Source: Paenibacillus daejeonensis DSM 15491
Lineage (GTDB): Bacteria > Bacillota > Bacilli > Paenibacillales > Paenibacillaceae
Length of the DNA: 64,000 nucleotides
Assembly (NCBI RefSeq): GCF_000378385.1
Contig: NZ_KB899659.1
Location: 1,019,418-1,083,417, forward strand
Reading direction: 5' to 3'
Shown here: in pieces, positions 37,615-46,230 of the stretch
Position numbering within the stretch: position 1 is the first letter of the stretch
How the letters are laid out: every line of letters starts with the position of its first letter
The notes under the pieces: generated by a model
Database searches by the model: none
What the model was told of the DNA's origin: nothing
The model's input: the letters and a program-made list of their open reading frames with translations, nothing else
Made by a program: the position numbers and the translations under genes

Positions 37615-38901
37615 CTATCCCTCAACCCGGTAGACGCTCTTCACCTTGCGAATCACGCCAAGTGTACGGAATTGATCCAGCACCCGGTCGACAGCCGCTT
37701 TGTTGGCATCATGCGTAATAATGATAATCTCGGCCTCCGGATTGCTCTCGTTCGGCTGCTGCAGCACCGACTCCAGACTGACCTCATGGCTTGCGAAGAT
37801 CTGCGTAATTTGAGCCAGCACGCCCGCACGATCTTCAACATGCAGTAAAATAAAATACTTGGATGAGATCTGTTCATCGGTTTTGAGCTTTTTCTCTTTG
37901 TAGACTGGCGTCTGCTGTAACCCGTTGACACCGAGCTTGAGGTTTCTTACCACTGCCACCAAATCGGCTACAATGGACGTTGCCGTCGGCAGCTCTCCCG
38001 CGCCGGCTCCGTAGAACATCGTCTCGCCTACTGCTTCGCCATAGACATACACGGCATTATAGACACCGTTTACGGACGCAATGGGGTGTGTGTTCTTAAC
38101 CATCGTCGGCTGAACAGAGATGCTGAATTGGTCATCCTGCCGCTCTGCGATGCCTAGCAGCTTGAGGACATAGCCCAAACGATTGGCGTAGAGGATGTCC
38201 TCCTTGCTAACGCCTGTCATGCCTTTGGTGCTTACATCCTCCAAGGCTACATCCGCACGGAAACCAAGCGTAGACAGAATCGTCATTTTGCGAGCCGCAT
38301 CGAGTCCTTCGACATCGGAGGTCGGATCAGCCTCTGCGTAACCCAGCAGCTGCGCTTCCTTCAACACATCATCATACGATACGCCCTCTTGCGTCATCTT
38401 GGTCAACATGTAGTTGGTGGTACCATTGACGATACCCATAATCTTCGTAATACGGTCAGACGAAAATCCGTCAATCAGCGTCCGGATAATCGGGATGCCG
38501 CCGGCTACACTGGCCTCATAGAACACATCGCAGCGCTGCTCCTGCGCCTTGCGCAGAATCTCTGGCCCATGCATCGCCATCAGATCCTTATTGGCTGTCA
38601 CGACGTGCTTGCCACGTGCGAGTGCCTCAAGAATGTACTCTTTGGTCTGCTGAACGCCGCCCATCACCTCAACGATGACATCAATCTCAGGATCCTGAAT
38701 GATCTCGTACGGGTCCTCCGTCAATTTGGATGGCTCAATTGTAATGCTTCTGGCTTTCTCGCGGTTCTGGACAAGGATCTTCTCAATGACAATCGGCGAG
38801 CCGCTCTGGCTACGCAGGTCATCCTGATGTCCTTCCACAATACGCACGACGCCGGTTCCGACGGTGCCAAGTCCGAGCAATCCTACTTTTACAGGTTTCA
38901 T
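37615..38901 (-). CDS. hom: Homoserine dehydrogenase
   Basis: Hom reduces aspartate semialdehyde to homoserine using NAD(P)H. The 428-residue protein has the Rossmann start VGLLGLGTVGTGVV, the signature YADADPTSDVEGLDAARKM-like sequence (here LLGYAEADPTSDVEGLDAA) and a C-terminal ACT domain (about 350-425, HVEDRAGVLAQITQIFASHE) for feedback by threonine. It lies 29 bp after the ACT-domain gene and 3 bp before thrB. Confidence 0.97.
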   Translation of the reverse strand: MKPVKVGLLGLGTVGTGVVRIVEGHQDDLRSQSGSPIVIEKILVQNREKARSITIEPSKLTEDPYEIIQDPEIDVIVEVMGGVQQTKEYILEALARGKHVVTANKDLMAMHGPEILRKAQEQRCDVFYEASVAGGIPIIRTLIDGFSSDRITKIMGIVNGTTNYMLTKMTQEGVSYDDVLKEAQLLGYAEADPTSDVEGLDAARKMTILSTLGFRADVALEDVSTKGMTGVSKEDILYANRLGYVLKLLGIAERQDDQFSISVQPTMVKNTHPIASVNGVYNAVYVYGEAVGETMFYGAGAGELPTATSIVADLVAVVRNLKLGVNGLQQTPVYKEKKLKTDEQISSKYFILLHVEDRAGVLAQITQIFASHEVSLESVLQQPNESNPEAEIIIITHDANKAAVDRVLDQFRTLGVIRKVKSVYRVEG

Positions 38902-38930
38902 ATATTGTTCCCTCCACTGTCTTGTCTTCG

Positions 38931-39368
38931 TTATCCTTGTCCGGTCAGGTTGACCTTGCGGACACCGTCCTGCTGCCTGAGTGCCTCTATAAGGGTAGCA
39001 ATCGGCTGCTGCATCGGAGCCGTATCGACGGAAATAACCACGCCAGCCATGCCCTGCAGCGGGATGGTCTGATGGATCGTAAGCACATTGCCCTCCGAAG
39101 CAGCCACTAGCGAGAGCACCTTGGACAATACACCGGAGCGATGATCCAGGTCCATGGCAATCGTAACAATCCGCTCCCGGTCCATCTGGTCTAGCATGTA
39201 GATGCCGTCTTTATATTTGTAGAAGGCGCTGCGGCTTAGGCCGACCCGCTCGGCTGCCTCATGTACGGTAGAAACCTCGCCGCGCTGCAGCATCTCCTTG
39301 ACATGCATCGTCTTGACGATGCCTTCTGGCAGCAAGTCTTCACGAACGACATAATAACGCTCCGCCAC
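38931..39368 (-). CDS. pheB: ACT-domain regulatory protein (PheB/YszB)
   Basis: With GTG 39368 as start (GGGGGAGGA upstream) the protein has 145 residues. The N-terminal half has a helix-turn-helix-like part (AAERVGLSRSAFYKYKDGIYML), as in B. subtilis PheB, and the C-terminal half an ACT domain (about 65-140: LDHRSGVLSKVLSLVAASEG). PheB is encoded between obg and pheA in B. subtilis, and its role (chorismate mutase-like or amino acid sensor) is not settled. The longer frame to 39440 runs upstream of the promoter below, so it is excluded. Confidence 0.92.
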   Translation of the reverse strand: MAERYYVVREDLLPEGIVKTMHVKEMLQRGEVSTVHEAAERVGLSRSAFYKYKDGIYMLDQMDRERIVTIAMDLDHRSGVLSKVLSLVAASEGNVLTIHQTIPLQGMAGVVISVDTAPMQQPIATLIEALRQQDGVRKVNLTGQG

Positions 39369-39411
39369 GCTTCGTCCTCCCCCAATAGACATTCGTCTTC
39401 GTATAGTGGAC

Positions 39412-39440
39412 ATTATATCGAATTCTGTCGCTTGTGGCAA
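39412..39440 (-). promoter_or_regulatory. Sigma-A promoter of the pheB-hom-thrB-pheA-ilvE operon
   Basis: On the minus strand TTGCCA (39440-39435), a 17-bp spacer and a perfect TATAAT (39417-39412). Transcription would start near 39405, which fixes the GTG at 39368 as the pheB start. Confidence 0.85.
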
Positions 39441-39462
39441 TAGGCCTGACGAGAATCATCCT

Positions 39463-39492
39463 AAAAAGAAAAAGCTTCTGCGCAGAAGCTTT
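39463..39492 (-). terminator. Terminator after obgE
   Basis: On the minus strand AAAGCTTCT, loop GCGC, AGAAGCTTT, then TTCTTTTT. It lies about 10 bp after the obgE stop and just upstream of the pheB promoter. Confidence 0.9.
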
Positions 39493-39502
39493 CATCTTGT
39501 CT

Positions 39503-40825
39503 TTATTCAAATATATAGTCGCTTCCTTCAAAGAACTCAAAACCGAAATCTCCGATTCTGACAAGGTCACCGTCTTTGGCTCCGGCCTTGCGCAGCGCAG
39601 CATCCACGCCCATCTTGCGCATCACCCGGGCAAAGCGCATCACTTCATCATACGAGTTAAGGTTATGGCGCTTGATGAATTTCTCAATATGGGCACTTTC
39701 AACGACGTAAATTCCCTCATCGTAATGAACCGTAAAGGATTCATCCTCTTTCTTCTCATACTTGAAGACCACGCGTTCACTTTCTTCAGGAGCCGTCTCG
39801 ACCGAAGGCTCTTCTACAATACTATCCAATAAATCGGCGGCTTTGTATAACAGCTCTTGAATGCCCTGCTTCGTTAAGGACGAGATCGGCACGATATCAT
39901 GCACTTTATCGTCCTGCGCCTGCGCCAGACGTTCCCGGAACATCTCCAGATGAGTCTCGGCGTCCGGCATATCCATCTTGTTGGCTGCAATTACCTGTGG
40001 CCGCTCGGCCAGCTTGGCGTTGTATTGCACGAGCTCCTCGTTAATGGTCACCCAATCCTCATAGGGATCACGACCTTCTGAACCGGACATGTCCACGACA
40101 TGAATGATCACTCTCGTCCGTTCAACATGTCTCAAAAACTCGTGGCCGAGACCTACACCCTCATGTGCGCCTTCGATCAGTCCTGGAAGGTCTGCCATGA
40201 CAAAGCTGCGCTCGTCCCCAACATCGACAACCCCCAGATTAGGTGTAATTGTCGTGAAATGGTAGGCGCCAATCTTTGGTTTGGCCCCCGAGACGACCGA
40301 GAGCAACGTGGACTTGCCGACGCTTGGGAAACCAACTAGTCCCACATCCGCCATGACCTTAAGCTCAAGGACAATCCAGCGTTCTTCCCCTTCTTCGCCA
40401 TTCTCCGAAATGTGGGGCGCAGGATTGTTCGGCGTGGCAAAACGGATATTGCCGCGTCCGCCGCGTCCGCCTTTGGCTACCACAAGCTCTTGCCCATGGC
40501 GCGTCATATCTGCGATGATTTCTTGCGTGTCATCATCCACAATTACCGTCCCGGGTGGAATCCGTACGACCATATCCTCTGCTCCGGCGCCATGCATCCC
40601 CTTGATTTTGCCCTTTTGTCCACGCTCGCCCTTAAAATGCCGTTGGTATCTGAAATCCATTAGCGTGCGCAAGCCCTCATCGACCCGAAAGATGATGTCG
40701 GCGCCTCGTCCGCCGTCTCCACCTGCTGGCCCACCTTCAGGCACGTACAGCTCTCGGCGGAAGGAGACGATCCCGTCCCCGCCGTTGCCGCCTTTTACGA
40801 ATATCTTTGCTTTATCAACAAACAT
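39503..40825 (-). CDS. obgE: GTPase Obg/CgtA
   Basis: Obg is an essential GTPase tied to 50S ribosome assembly, the stringent response and sporulation. The 440-residue protein has the Gly-rich Obg fold (1-158), a G domain with G1 GFPSVGKS (165-172), TTITPNLG and [16 protein letters not shown] (about 283-286), and a C-terminal OCT domain (about 350-430). It lies 17 bp after spo0B; the spo0B-obg pairing is conserved in Bacillota. Confidence 0.98.
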   Translation of the reverse strand: MFVDKAKIFVKGGNGGDGIVSFRRELYVPEGGPAGGDGGRGADIIFRVDEGLRTLMDFRYQRHFKGERGQKGKIKGMHGAGAEDMVVRIPPGTVIVDDDTQEIIADMTRHGQELVVAKGGRGGRGNIRFATPNNPAPHISENGEEGEERWIVLELKVMADVGLVGFPSVGKSTLLSVVSGAKPKIGAYHFTTITPNLGVVDVGDERSFVMADLPGLIEGAHEGVGLGHEFLRHVERTRVIIHVVDMSGSEGRDPYEDWVTINEELVQYNAKLAERPQVIAANKMDMPDAETHLEMFRERLAQAQDDKVHDIVPISSLTKQGIQELLYKAADLLDSIVEEPSVETAPEESERVVFKYEKKEDESFTVHYDEGIYVVESAHIEKFIKRHNLNSYDEVMRFARVMRKMGVDAALRKAGAKDGDLVRIGDFGFEFFEGSDYIFE

Positions 40826-40842
40826 GATTTCCCTCCGTTCGG

Positions 40843-41574
40843 TTAGCAGGTCTCTGCCTGCAGCACCATGCGATCCATCTGGGGTGCAAGCGTAACAAGG
40901 CGGAATTTGGAATCCGCTAGCATTGCTTTGACGTTCTGCTCCAGATGGGACACATTCTGCAGCTCACCTGTTAGCTGCATTGCAACTTCTACTACGCCTT
41001 CGTATTGCGCGAACTCCAGCATGAGGCGTGGCGCATCTCCATGTCCAGGTTGGATGCCAAGTCGATAGGCATCGACCAGCTCCCTCAGCACCTCTGCAAG
41101 AGGTGCGCTATCGCTTCCCAGCAACGTCCAGTCGACCTCTTCCTCCAGCACCACATCGAGCTGCAGTGACTGCGAAGCCGTCCGAAACGACTGTAGGAAC
41201 AGCACGAGGGCAGGCTCACCCAGCTTGGCAATCCGGCTTTCCATCATCATCCTGTCCTTTATTCTCTCCACGCATTGAACCGTTTTATCCGGCTTCTGCA
41301 GTCTGATGTAGCCGTAGAGCACCTGAAGCTCATTCATCCAGTCATGTCGGTGATGGTTGAGCGTACGAATCGATGCCTCTTGCATATGCTGGACCGTTTG
41401 ATCCAATCGTTCCGCATGCTCTTTTCGTTCGACAGCAATCCATAGAGCTGCTGCAGCTACAACCCAGATCATACATAGAAGCAATGCAATCTTACTATCG
41501 GCAGTCCAGATGACGACTGCGGGTACTACAAGCGACGCGGCTGCGCCGAATTTCAACCAACGCAAGCGATTCAT
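40843..41574 (-). CDS. spo0B: Spo0B-like sporulation phosphotransferase, membrane-anchored
   Basis: Spo0B passes phosphate from Spo0F to Spo0A in the sporulation phosphorelay. The 243-residue protein has two N-terminal helices (about 8-24 and 29-47), then the phospho-acceptor helix [19 protein letters not shown] with the likely active His at 77, and a degenerate kinase-like C-terminal domain. B. subtilis Spo0B lacks such a membrane anchor. ATG 41574 is preferred because a -10 box at 41615-41620 would start the transcript near 41608, only 4 bp before the alternative GTG 41604. It precedes obgE by 17 bp. Confidence 0.86.
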   Translation of the reverse strand: MNRLRWLKFGAAASLVVPAVVIWTADSKIALLLCMIWVVAAAALWIAVERKEHAERLDQTVQHMQEASIRTLNHHRHDWMNELQVLYGYIRLQKPDKTVQCVERIKDRMMMESRIAKLGEPALVLFLQSFRTASQSLQLDVVLEEEVDWTLLGSDSAPLAEVLRELVDAYRLGIQPGHGDAPRLMLEFAQYEGVVEVAMQLTGELQNVSHLEQNVKAMLADSKFRLVTLAPQMDRMVLQAETC

Positions 41575-41614
41575 GACCCCGTTCCCCGTTTCTTCTGCGT
41601 TCACAACTTTTAAC

Positions 41615-41623
41615 AGTATAGCA
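41615..41623 (-). promoter_or_regulatory. Extended -10 promoter for spo0B-obgE
   Basis: On the minus strand TGCTATACT: TG-N plus TATACT (41620-41615) lies after the rpmA terminator. No good -35 is visible at 17 bp (TGACCC). Confidence 0.5.
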
Positions 41624-41680
41624 TGTCCGGCATAGGCGGGTCATCTACAAGATGCAGCGCTCCCGAATCCCGTAAAACAT

Positions 41681-41721
41681 AAAAATAACCCCGGCCGCAA
41701 ATTCATGAGGCCGGGGTTATT
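41681..41721 (-). terminator. Terminator after rpmA
   Basis: On the minus strand AATAACCCCGGCC pairs perfectly with GGCCGGGGTTATT, followed by TTTATGTTTT. It lies just after the rpmA stop and separates the ribosomal-protein operon from spo0B-obgE. Confidence 0.88.
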
Positions 41722-41729
41722 CGTCGGTA

Positions 41730-42041
41730 TTAATTTTCGACTGCTGCAGCTACTGCTGCCGCATCAACCGGGTACACGCTCACTTTCTTGCGATCGCGGC
41801 CCCAGCGTTCAAACTTGACCACGCCTTCCACTTTCGCGAACAGCGTGTCATCTTTACCGATGCCTACGTTGTTGCCCGGGTGGATCTTCGTTCCGCGCTG
41901 ACGGAAAAGGATGCTGCCGGCTGTTACCGTCTGGCCGTCTGCACGCTTGGCACCCAAGCGCTTCGATTGGCTATCGCGTCCGTTCTTCGTCGAGCCTACG
42001 CCTTTTTTGGAGGCGAAAAGCTGAAGATTCAGTTTCAACAT
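41730..42041 (-). CDS. rpmA: 50S ribosomal protein L27 with cleavable N-terminal extension
   Basis: L27 reaches the peptidyl-transferase centre with its N-terminus. This 103-residue protein starts [18 protein letters not shown]; the LNLQLFA part matches the Firmicute extension that Prp removes before SKKG so that L27 can work. The rest ([20 protein letters not shown]) is typical. The C-terminal Ala/Val tail is slightly longer than usual. It lies 15 bp after prp. Confidence 0.98.
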   Translation of the reverse strand: MLKLNLQLFASKKGVGSTKNGRDSQSKRLGAKRADGQTVTAGSILFRQRGTKIHPGNNVGIGKDDTLFAKVEGVVKFERWGRDRKKVSVYPVDAAAVAAAVEN

Positions 42042-42056
42042 GGTGGTTCCCTCCTT

Positions 42057-42392
42057 CTATCTCAGATGTTCGTGTATCACGACAAATCTGCCGTACGATT
42101 GGTGTATGGTGTCCAGCATGACTCGCATCGATTCGAGCAGCAGCTGTACCTGGGCGTCCTTCTCCGGAGATCCGGTAGAGGGGATGTCCGAGGACAGCCA
42201 ACCGTTCTTCATCGTAGCGGGAAGCACTACGCCGGCCAAAGCCTCAATACTGTTCACCGTTCCCACCGATACCGCCGATACGCCAGCGCAGACAATATCC
42301 TTGCCTGCCCGGGCATACTTTGCATGTCCCTCAATGGTAAAGGCTGCAATCGTGTTGTCAGCCTGCCGCCGTACGAAGGTTACTTGAATCAT
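42057..42392 (-). CDS. prp: Ribosomal-processing cysteine protease Prp
   Basis: Prp (YsxB) cleaves the L27 N-terminal extension. The 111-residue protein has catalytic His 23 (EGHAKYA) and Cys 35 (DIVCAGVSA), matching H22 and C34 of the characterised Staphylococcus enzyme. It lies between rplU and rpmA, the invariant place in Bacillota, with 11-15 bp gaps. Confidence 0.96.
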   Translation of the reverse strand: MIQVTFVRRQADNTIAAFTIEGHAKYARAGKDIVCAGVSAVSVGTVNSIEALAGVVLPATMKNGWLSSDIPSTGSPEKDAQVQLLLESMRVMLDTIHQSYGRFVVIHEHLR

Positions 42393-42403
42393 CGCCGATC
42401 CTC

Positions 42404-42715
42404 TTAAGCTTGAATCTTGCCGATGGTAACTTTCGAATACGGTTGACGATGACCTTGCTTACGACGATAGTTTTTCTTCGGTTTGTATTTATACACGACG
42501 ATCTTCTGACCTTTGCCGTGTTTCTCTACAGTTGCCGAGACGCTTGCGCCTGCTACCAGCGGCGTGCCCGTTACGAGCCCTTCGCCATTGGATACGGCCA
42601 ATACTTTATCAAACGTAATGCTGTCGCCAGCAGTTGTGTCCAGTTTCTCGATGAAAAGCACATCGCCTTCTTGAACTTTGTACTGCTTGCCGCCTGTCTC
42701 AATAATTGCGTACAT
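42404..42715 (-). CDS. rplU: 50S ribosomal protein L21
   Basis: L21 is a 103-residue ribosomal protein with the family start [19 protein letters not shown] and the basic end [22 protein letters not shown] 42715 has AGGAGG at 8 bp. It is the first gene of rplU-prp-rpmA. Confidence 0.98.
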   Translation of the reverse strand: MYAIIETGGKQYKVQEGDVLFIEKLDTTAGDSITFDKVLAVSNGEGLVTGTPLVAGASVSATVEKHGKGQKIVVYKYKPKKNYRRKQGHRQPYSKVTIGKIQA

Positions 42716-42718
42716 GGA

Positions 42719-42836
42719 TGGTGCACCTCCTCATGTCTAAGACTCGCCTGATGCAAGGTGGCAACGGCTGATGCCGCAGCGCTTCATAACCCGACCGGAG
42801 CGGTTGTAGCATGACTAGCATTAACACTAGACACAC
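42719..42836 (-). promoter_or_regulatory. rplU leader, possibly an L21 leader RNA
   Basis: The predicted transcript has about 118 nt of untranslated leader before rplU with several short GC-rich inverted repeats (for example AACC/GGTT around GCTCCGGTC). Bacillota often carry a structured L21 leader (Rfam L21_leader) here. I recognise it by position and GC-rich structure, not by a matched consensus. Confidence 0.4.
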
Positions 42837-42842
42837 TGGAGT

Positions 42843-42871
42843 ATTCTATCATATTGCCAGTTCGAAATCAA
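42843..42871 (-). promoter_or_regulatory. Sigma-A promoter of rplU-prp-rpmA
   Basis: On the minus strand TTGATT (42871-42866), a 17-bp spacer and TAGAAT (42848-42843). The start would be near 42836. It lies directly after the end of the RNase G gene. Confidence 0.85.
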
Positions 42872-42894
42872 CCCTAATTACGATTATGCTGCCA

Positions 42895-44163
42895 TCATTC
42901 CCGGGAGCCGGCATGAACACCGTACAGACCAACATACTGCTTGCCCCGTCCGCGACAGGCGGAGCATGTATCGTACAGTCGGCTCACGGCATCCTCCCGC
43001 GTCTTCTTGCGCGTGAGCTCCATCAATCCCAGCCTTGTCCAGCCCAGCACATGGCTCTGTGTCTTGTCTCTCGCCAGTTCCCTCTCCAGCAGCTGTCTGA
43101 CTGCACTGCGGTGCGTCTCCAATTCCATATCAATAAAATCAATTAAAATAATGCCTCCGGTGTCACGCAGTCGCAGCAGCCGGGCAATCGCTTCGGCCGC
43201 TTCGAGATTGGTTTGATACACCGTATCCTCCAGCGTATGAGAACCGACGAATTTGCCGGTGTTCACATCAATGACCGTTAACGCCTCCGTCTGGTCCCAC
43301 ACCAGCTCGCCGCCGCTCTTGAGCCTTGAACGCCTCGCAAATGCACGCTCGAGCTGCTCGGGTACCGCCCGGCTCTCAAGCAGATTCACGTCCCCCTCAT
43401 AGAGTCGAAGGCGCGGGAGCAGCTCCGGTGCAGCCTGACTCAGAATAACCGTCGCCGCCTCATAGCCGGCCAGGTCATCAATCCACAGTTCGTCCGGCTC
43501 CTGCTCCATAAGCTCGTCAGCGATTCGCTCAGCCAGTGTTCCGCCGCCATAGAGCAAAGCGGGCGCTTCCGCGAGCTGCCATACCTCGGATATGTTTTCC
43601 CATCCCCGGCGGAGCGCGTTGACATCCTGCAGCAGCTCCTCATAAGAGGCATGCTCTGCCATCGTACGGAGGATCAGCCCCTCACCCGGCTGCCTCAGTT
43701 CTTCTCCTGCGGCACGCAGCCTTGCGCGTTCATGTTCCGGGCCGATTTTCTTGGACACGCCCACATAGTCGGCGCGAGGCATAAAAACAACCGAACGTCC
43801 GGTCAAGGAGATCTGCGTGGACACCCGAGCCCCTTTCCCGTCGATCGGTTCCTTGACGATCTGAACCAGCAGCTGATCCCCGGCCCGGACCAGCTCCGTA
43901 ATCGGAGGTTTGCGGCCCACCATTCGTTCACTGGCGGCCGGAGCCATCAGCTCGTCAATGTACAGGAACGCATTCTTGCCCTGGCCAATATCGACAAAGG
44001 CGGCTTGCATTCCGGGAAGCACATTGACGACCCGGCCTTTGTAAATATTGCCGACACTTTGTTTCCCTTGCGGTCGCACGGTTTGCAATCGGGATACTTC
44101 TCCAGCCTCTAATCCTACAATCACTGTCAGCTCATTATTTTTATGAATCAGCATATGTTTCAT
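42895..44163 (-). CDS. rng: RNase E/G-family ribonuclease
   Basis: The 422-residue protein has an S1-like RNA-binding domain (about 35-120, VGNIYKGRVVNVLPGMQAAF), the DNase I-like catalytic part with acidic residues in LTVIDVNTGKFVG and ILIDFIDMELE, and the zinc-link cysteines near the C-terminus (CSACRGRG). Length and the lack of a long tail fit RNase G rather than RNase E. ATG 44163 (GGTGAG upstream) leaves a 70-bp gap to spoIVFB; the longer frame to 44274 would overlap it. Its place between rplU and spoIVFB is common in Paenibacillus-type genomes; B. subtilis itself lacks RNase E/G. Confidence 0.9.
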   Translation of the reverse strand: MKHMLIHKNNELTVIVGLEAGEVSRLQTVRPQGKQSVGNIYKGRVVNVLPGMQAAFVDIGQGKNAFLYIDELMAPAASERMVGRKPPITELVRAGDQLLVQIVKEPIDGKGARVSTQISLTGRSVVFMPRADYVGVSKKIGPEHERARLRAAGEELRQPGEGLILRTMAEHASYEELLQDVNALRRGWENISEVWQLAEAPALLYGGGTLAERIADELMEQEPDELWIDDLAGYEAATVILSQAAPELLPRLRLYEGDVNLLESRAVPEQLERAFARRSRLKSGGELVWDQTEALTVIDVNTGKFVGSHTLEDTVYQTNLEAAEAIARLLRLRDTGGIILIDFIDMELETHRSAVRQLLERELARDKTQSHVLGWTRLGLMELTRKKTREDAVSRLYDTCSACRGRGKQYVGLYGVHAGSRE

Positions 44164-44233
44164 GCTGCCGCTCACCTGCCCGTGGTCATGAGACCGAATT
44201 GCCTGTATGCTCCTAACAGGCGTCAGCCTTATT

Positions 44234-45142
44234 CTACCTGAAAAGCTCCCGGACTTCACGCCCAGGCTTTCCATACGTCAGGTAACCGTCAACCAAGCGG
44301 CTCTCCGGCAGCATCAGCAGCTCCCCACTCGCAGAGCCTTGAACATAAATAAGATGATACTGATTGCGGCGCAGCAGCCTTAAGATATCGATCACGGAGC
44401 TGCTGCCGCTAACGATGATTGGCTTGGCCGGTTCACCCAGTCTCAACCGGCGCTCCGCGTTCTCGTTGCGGCGCATCAGAAAGCGAATAAACAGGAAGGA
44501 GAGACTGCGATAGTAATGCCAGTTGGTCATCATCAAGAACAAACCGATGACCAGCAGATTCATTTGCAGCCCCCCGCCGCTCACCAGCGGTACAAACGCA
44601 GCCCCTATCATCAGAATGCTAAATATCAGGCTGATTCGCGCGCTCCACAGCAGGGTCCGATGGTAGGGAAGCCGACAGCTGATCAGCGCCTGCAGCAGCC
44701 GCCCTCCATCCAGTGGAAGGATGGGCAGCAGGTTGAACAAGCCAATCATCAGGTTGGCTTGGATTAAATGATCCGCCCACGCCGCTGACATCCATCCAAG
44801 CTCCCCCATCGCCCAGGCAGCGGTGCCCATCCACACGTTCTGCAAGGGGCCAGCCAGCGTCACCACGATTTCCTGCCTTACGGGCATGTGATCCAGTTCC
44901 TCAACCTCCGCAACACCGCCGAACGGGAGCAGCTTTACTTCTTTGACGTTCCAGCCGTAGCCCTTGGCCGCCAAGACATGTCCCAGTTCATGGACGAACA
45001 CGATAGCAAACAACGTCATCAGCTCAATAAAGTAGCCCGTCACCACAGATGCCAGCATGACCATCACAAACAGGGGATGGATCGACCATCGGATGCCGAA
45101 CCAACGATTAGTCAAACGGAACCACATCTGCCGGATCGACAT
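44234..45142 (-). CDS. spoIVFB: Stage IV sporulation protein FB (site-2 protease)
   Basis: SpoIVFB is an intramembrane zinc metalloprotease (M50 family) that cleaves pro-sigma-K in the mother-cell membrane around the forespore. The 302-residue protein has HELGH at residues 51-55, the third ligand region NLLPILPLDGGRLL (D145) and several helices, then a CBS-like C-terminal domain. The start is set at ATG 45142 with AGGA at 5 bp; ATG 45166 is the alternative. It overlaps spoIVFA by 35 bp, which suggests translational coupling. Confidence 0.9.
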   Translation of the reverse strand: MSIRQMWFRLTNRWFGIRWSIHPLFVMVMLASVVTGYFIELMTLFAIVFVHELGHVLAAKGYGWNVKEVKLLPFGGVAEVEELDHMPVRQEIVVTLAGPLQNVWMGTAAWAMGELGWMSAAWADHLIQANLMIGLFNLLPILPLDGGRLLQALISCRLPYHRTLLWSARISLIFSILMIGAAFVPLVSGGGLQMNLLVIGLFLMMTNWHYYRSLSFLFIRFLMRRNENAERRLRLGEPAKPIIVSGSSSVIDILRLLRRNQYHLIYVQGSASGELLMLPESRLVDGYLTYGKPGREVRELFR

Positions 45143-46022
45143 AGCGGTCCTGATCCCGCACAGCAAAATAGAGCTGGCTCTGACCGCCTTCTATTGCAGG
45201 CTTCAAACGACCGATCACACCGCCTGCTTCTACCCAGTCATGCTGCGCAATCTGGACGGAATCGAGTCGACCGTACACTGACAACCGCTGGTTGGGATGC
45301 TGAATAATGACTGTCTCTCCTTGGGCCGAGTCCGATGAAATAATAAGAATACGCCCCGTTTCAATGGCCCGCACCTCGGCTCCAGACACAGCAGCAATTT
45401 CGACGCCACTCCCCATATCAGCAAAATCCCGCACAATGACCCCTGCGCTTACGGGAGCGATGGCCGCACTGCGGATACCGGCCTGCGCTCGCTCGGCTGT
45501 CTGCTCCCGTTCACCGAAAATGGGAATAAAGGCCGGCGAGCCTGCAAATGTCCGATCATACCAAGCCGCCGCCGCAGAGAAATCCATATCCGTTGTCAGC
45601 ATACCGACAACCACACTCTGACCTGTCTTCGCCCAAGGCATGTCCAATTGAAACAGTCCAAAACCACAGCCAAACAGCGCCAGGCTTAGCAGAATCTTAA
45701 TCCTCAGCTCCTTGGCGAGTTGACCGGATCCGTCGTGTGGCGGCGATGCATCGCCACCTCCGCTATCCTCCGTCCCGCCAGACCAGCCCCTCCAGGGGTT
45801 AGGCTGAGATTTCCATAGCAGCTCCGGATCAGCTTCGCCCTTAGCATCTGAGGCTTTTGATTTTTGTACGGGTGTTGGGGCTGTTGGGGCTGTTGGTACA
45901 GTCTCCCTCATCAGAGCGGGTACCGAGCGTTCAGGCGTGAGGCTCGCGGGCTTGTCCCCGCCGCTCGTTAACTGGCGGATTCTCTCTTGTCTGCGCTGCC
46001 GCACAGTATCTTTTGTATCCAT
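45108..46022 (-). CDS. spoIVFA: Stage IV sporulation protein FA
   Basis: SpoIVFA holds SpoIVFB inactive together with BofA until SpoIVB cuts it. The 304-residue protein has a charged N-terminal region with Pro/Thr/Ala repeats (PTAPTAPTP), one membrane helix (about 108-125) and a C-terminal LytM/M23-like domain (about 195-295, GVIVRDFADMGSGVEIAAVS and GQSQLYFAVRDQDRYVDP). The M23 zinc ligands look incomplete, as in other SpoIVFA. The pairing with spoIVFB is the main support. Confidence 0.88.
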   Translation of the reverse strand: MDTKDTVRQRRQERIRQLTSGGDKPASLTPERSVPALMRETVPTAPTAPTPVQKSKASDAKGEADPELLWKSQPNPWRGWSGGTEDSGGGDASPPHDGSGQLAKELRIKILLSLALFGCGFGLFQLDMPWAKTGQSVVVGMLTTDMDFSAAAAWYDRTFAGSPAFIPIFGEREQTAERAQAGIRSAAIAPVSAGVIVRDFADMGSGVEIAAVSGAEVRAIETGRILIISSDSAQGETVIIQHPNQRLSVYGRLDSVQIAQHDWVEAGGVIGRLKPAIEGGQSQLYFAVRDQDRYVDPADVVPFD

Positions 46023-46230
46023 CCGTCATCCCTCCAAGGCTGCCGCGTCCGGAGCGGTGAGCCCGGCCGTGCATAATGCTTATAGGTATGAAGAAGAGGG
46101 CTTGTTTATGATTCAAGAATTGCTTGCCACATGACGTTAGCGGCATAATTGGGGTAGTTGTAACAGGTTTATCGGTTCTACGGCTCTGTTGCAAGCGTGT
46201 CGATTAATTGCTGTCCCCAGTTGGAACGTG

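Noticed and set aside
45931-46194. Minus-strand frame upstream of spoIVFA
   Set aside because: It overlaps the spoIVFA start in another frame and has no ribosome binding site or family pattern.
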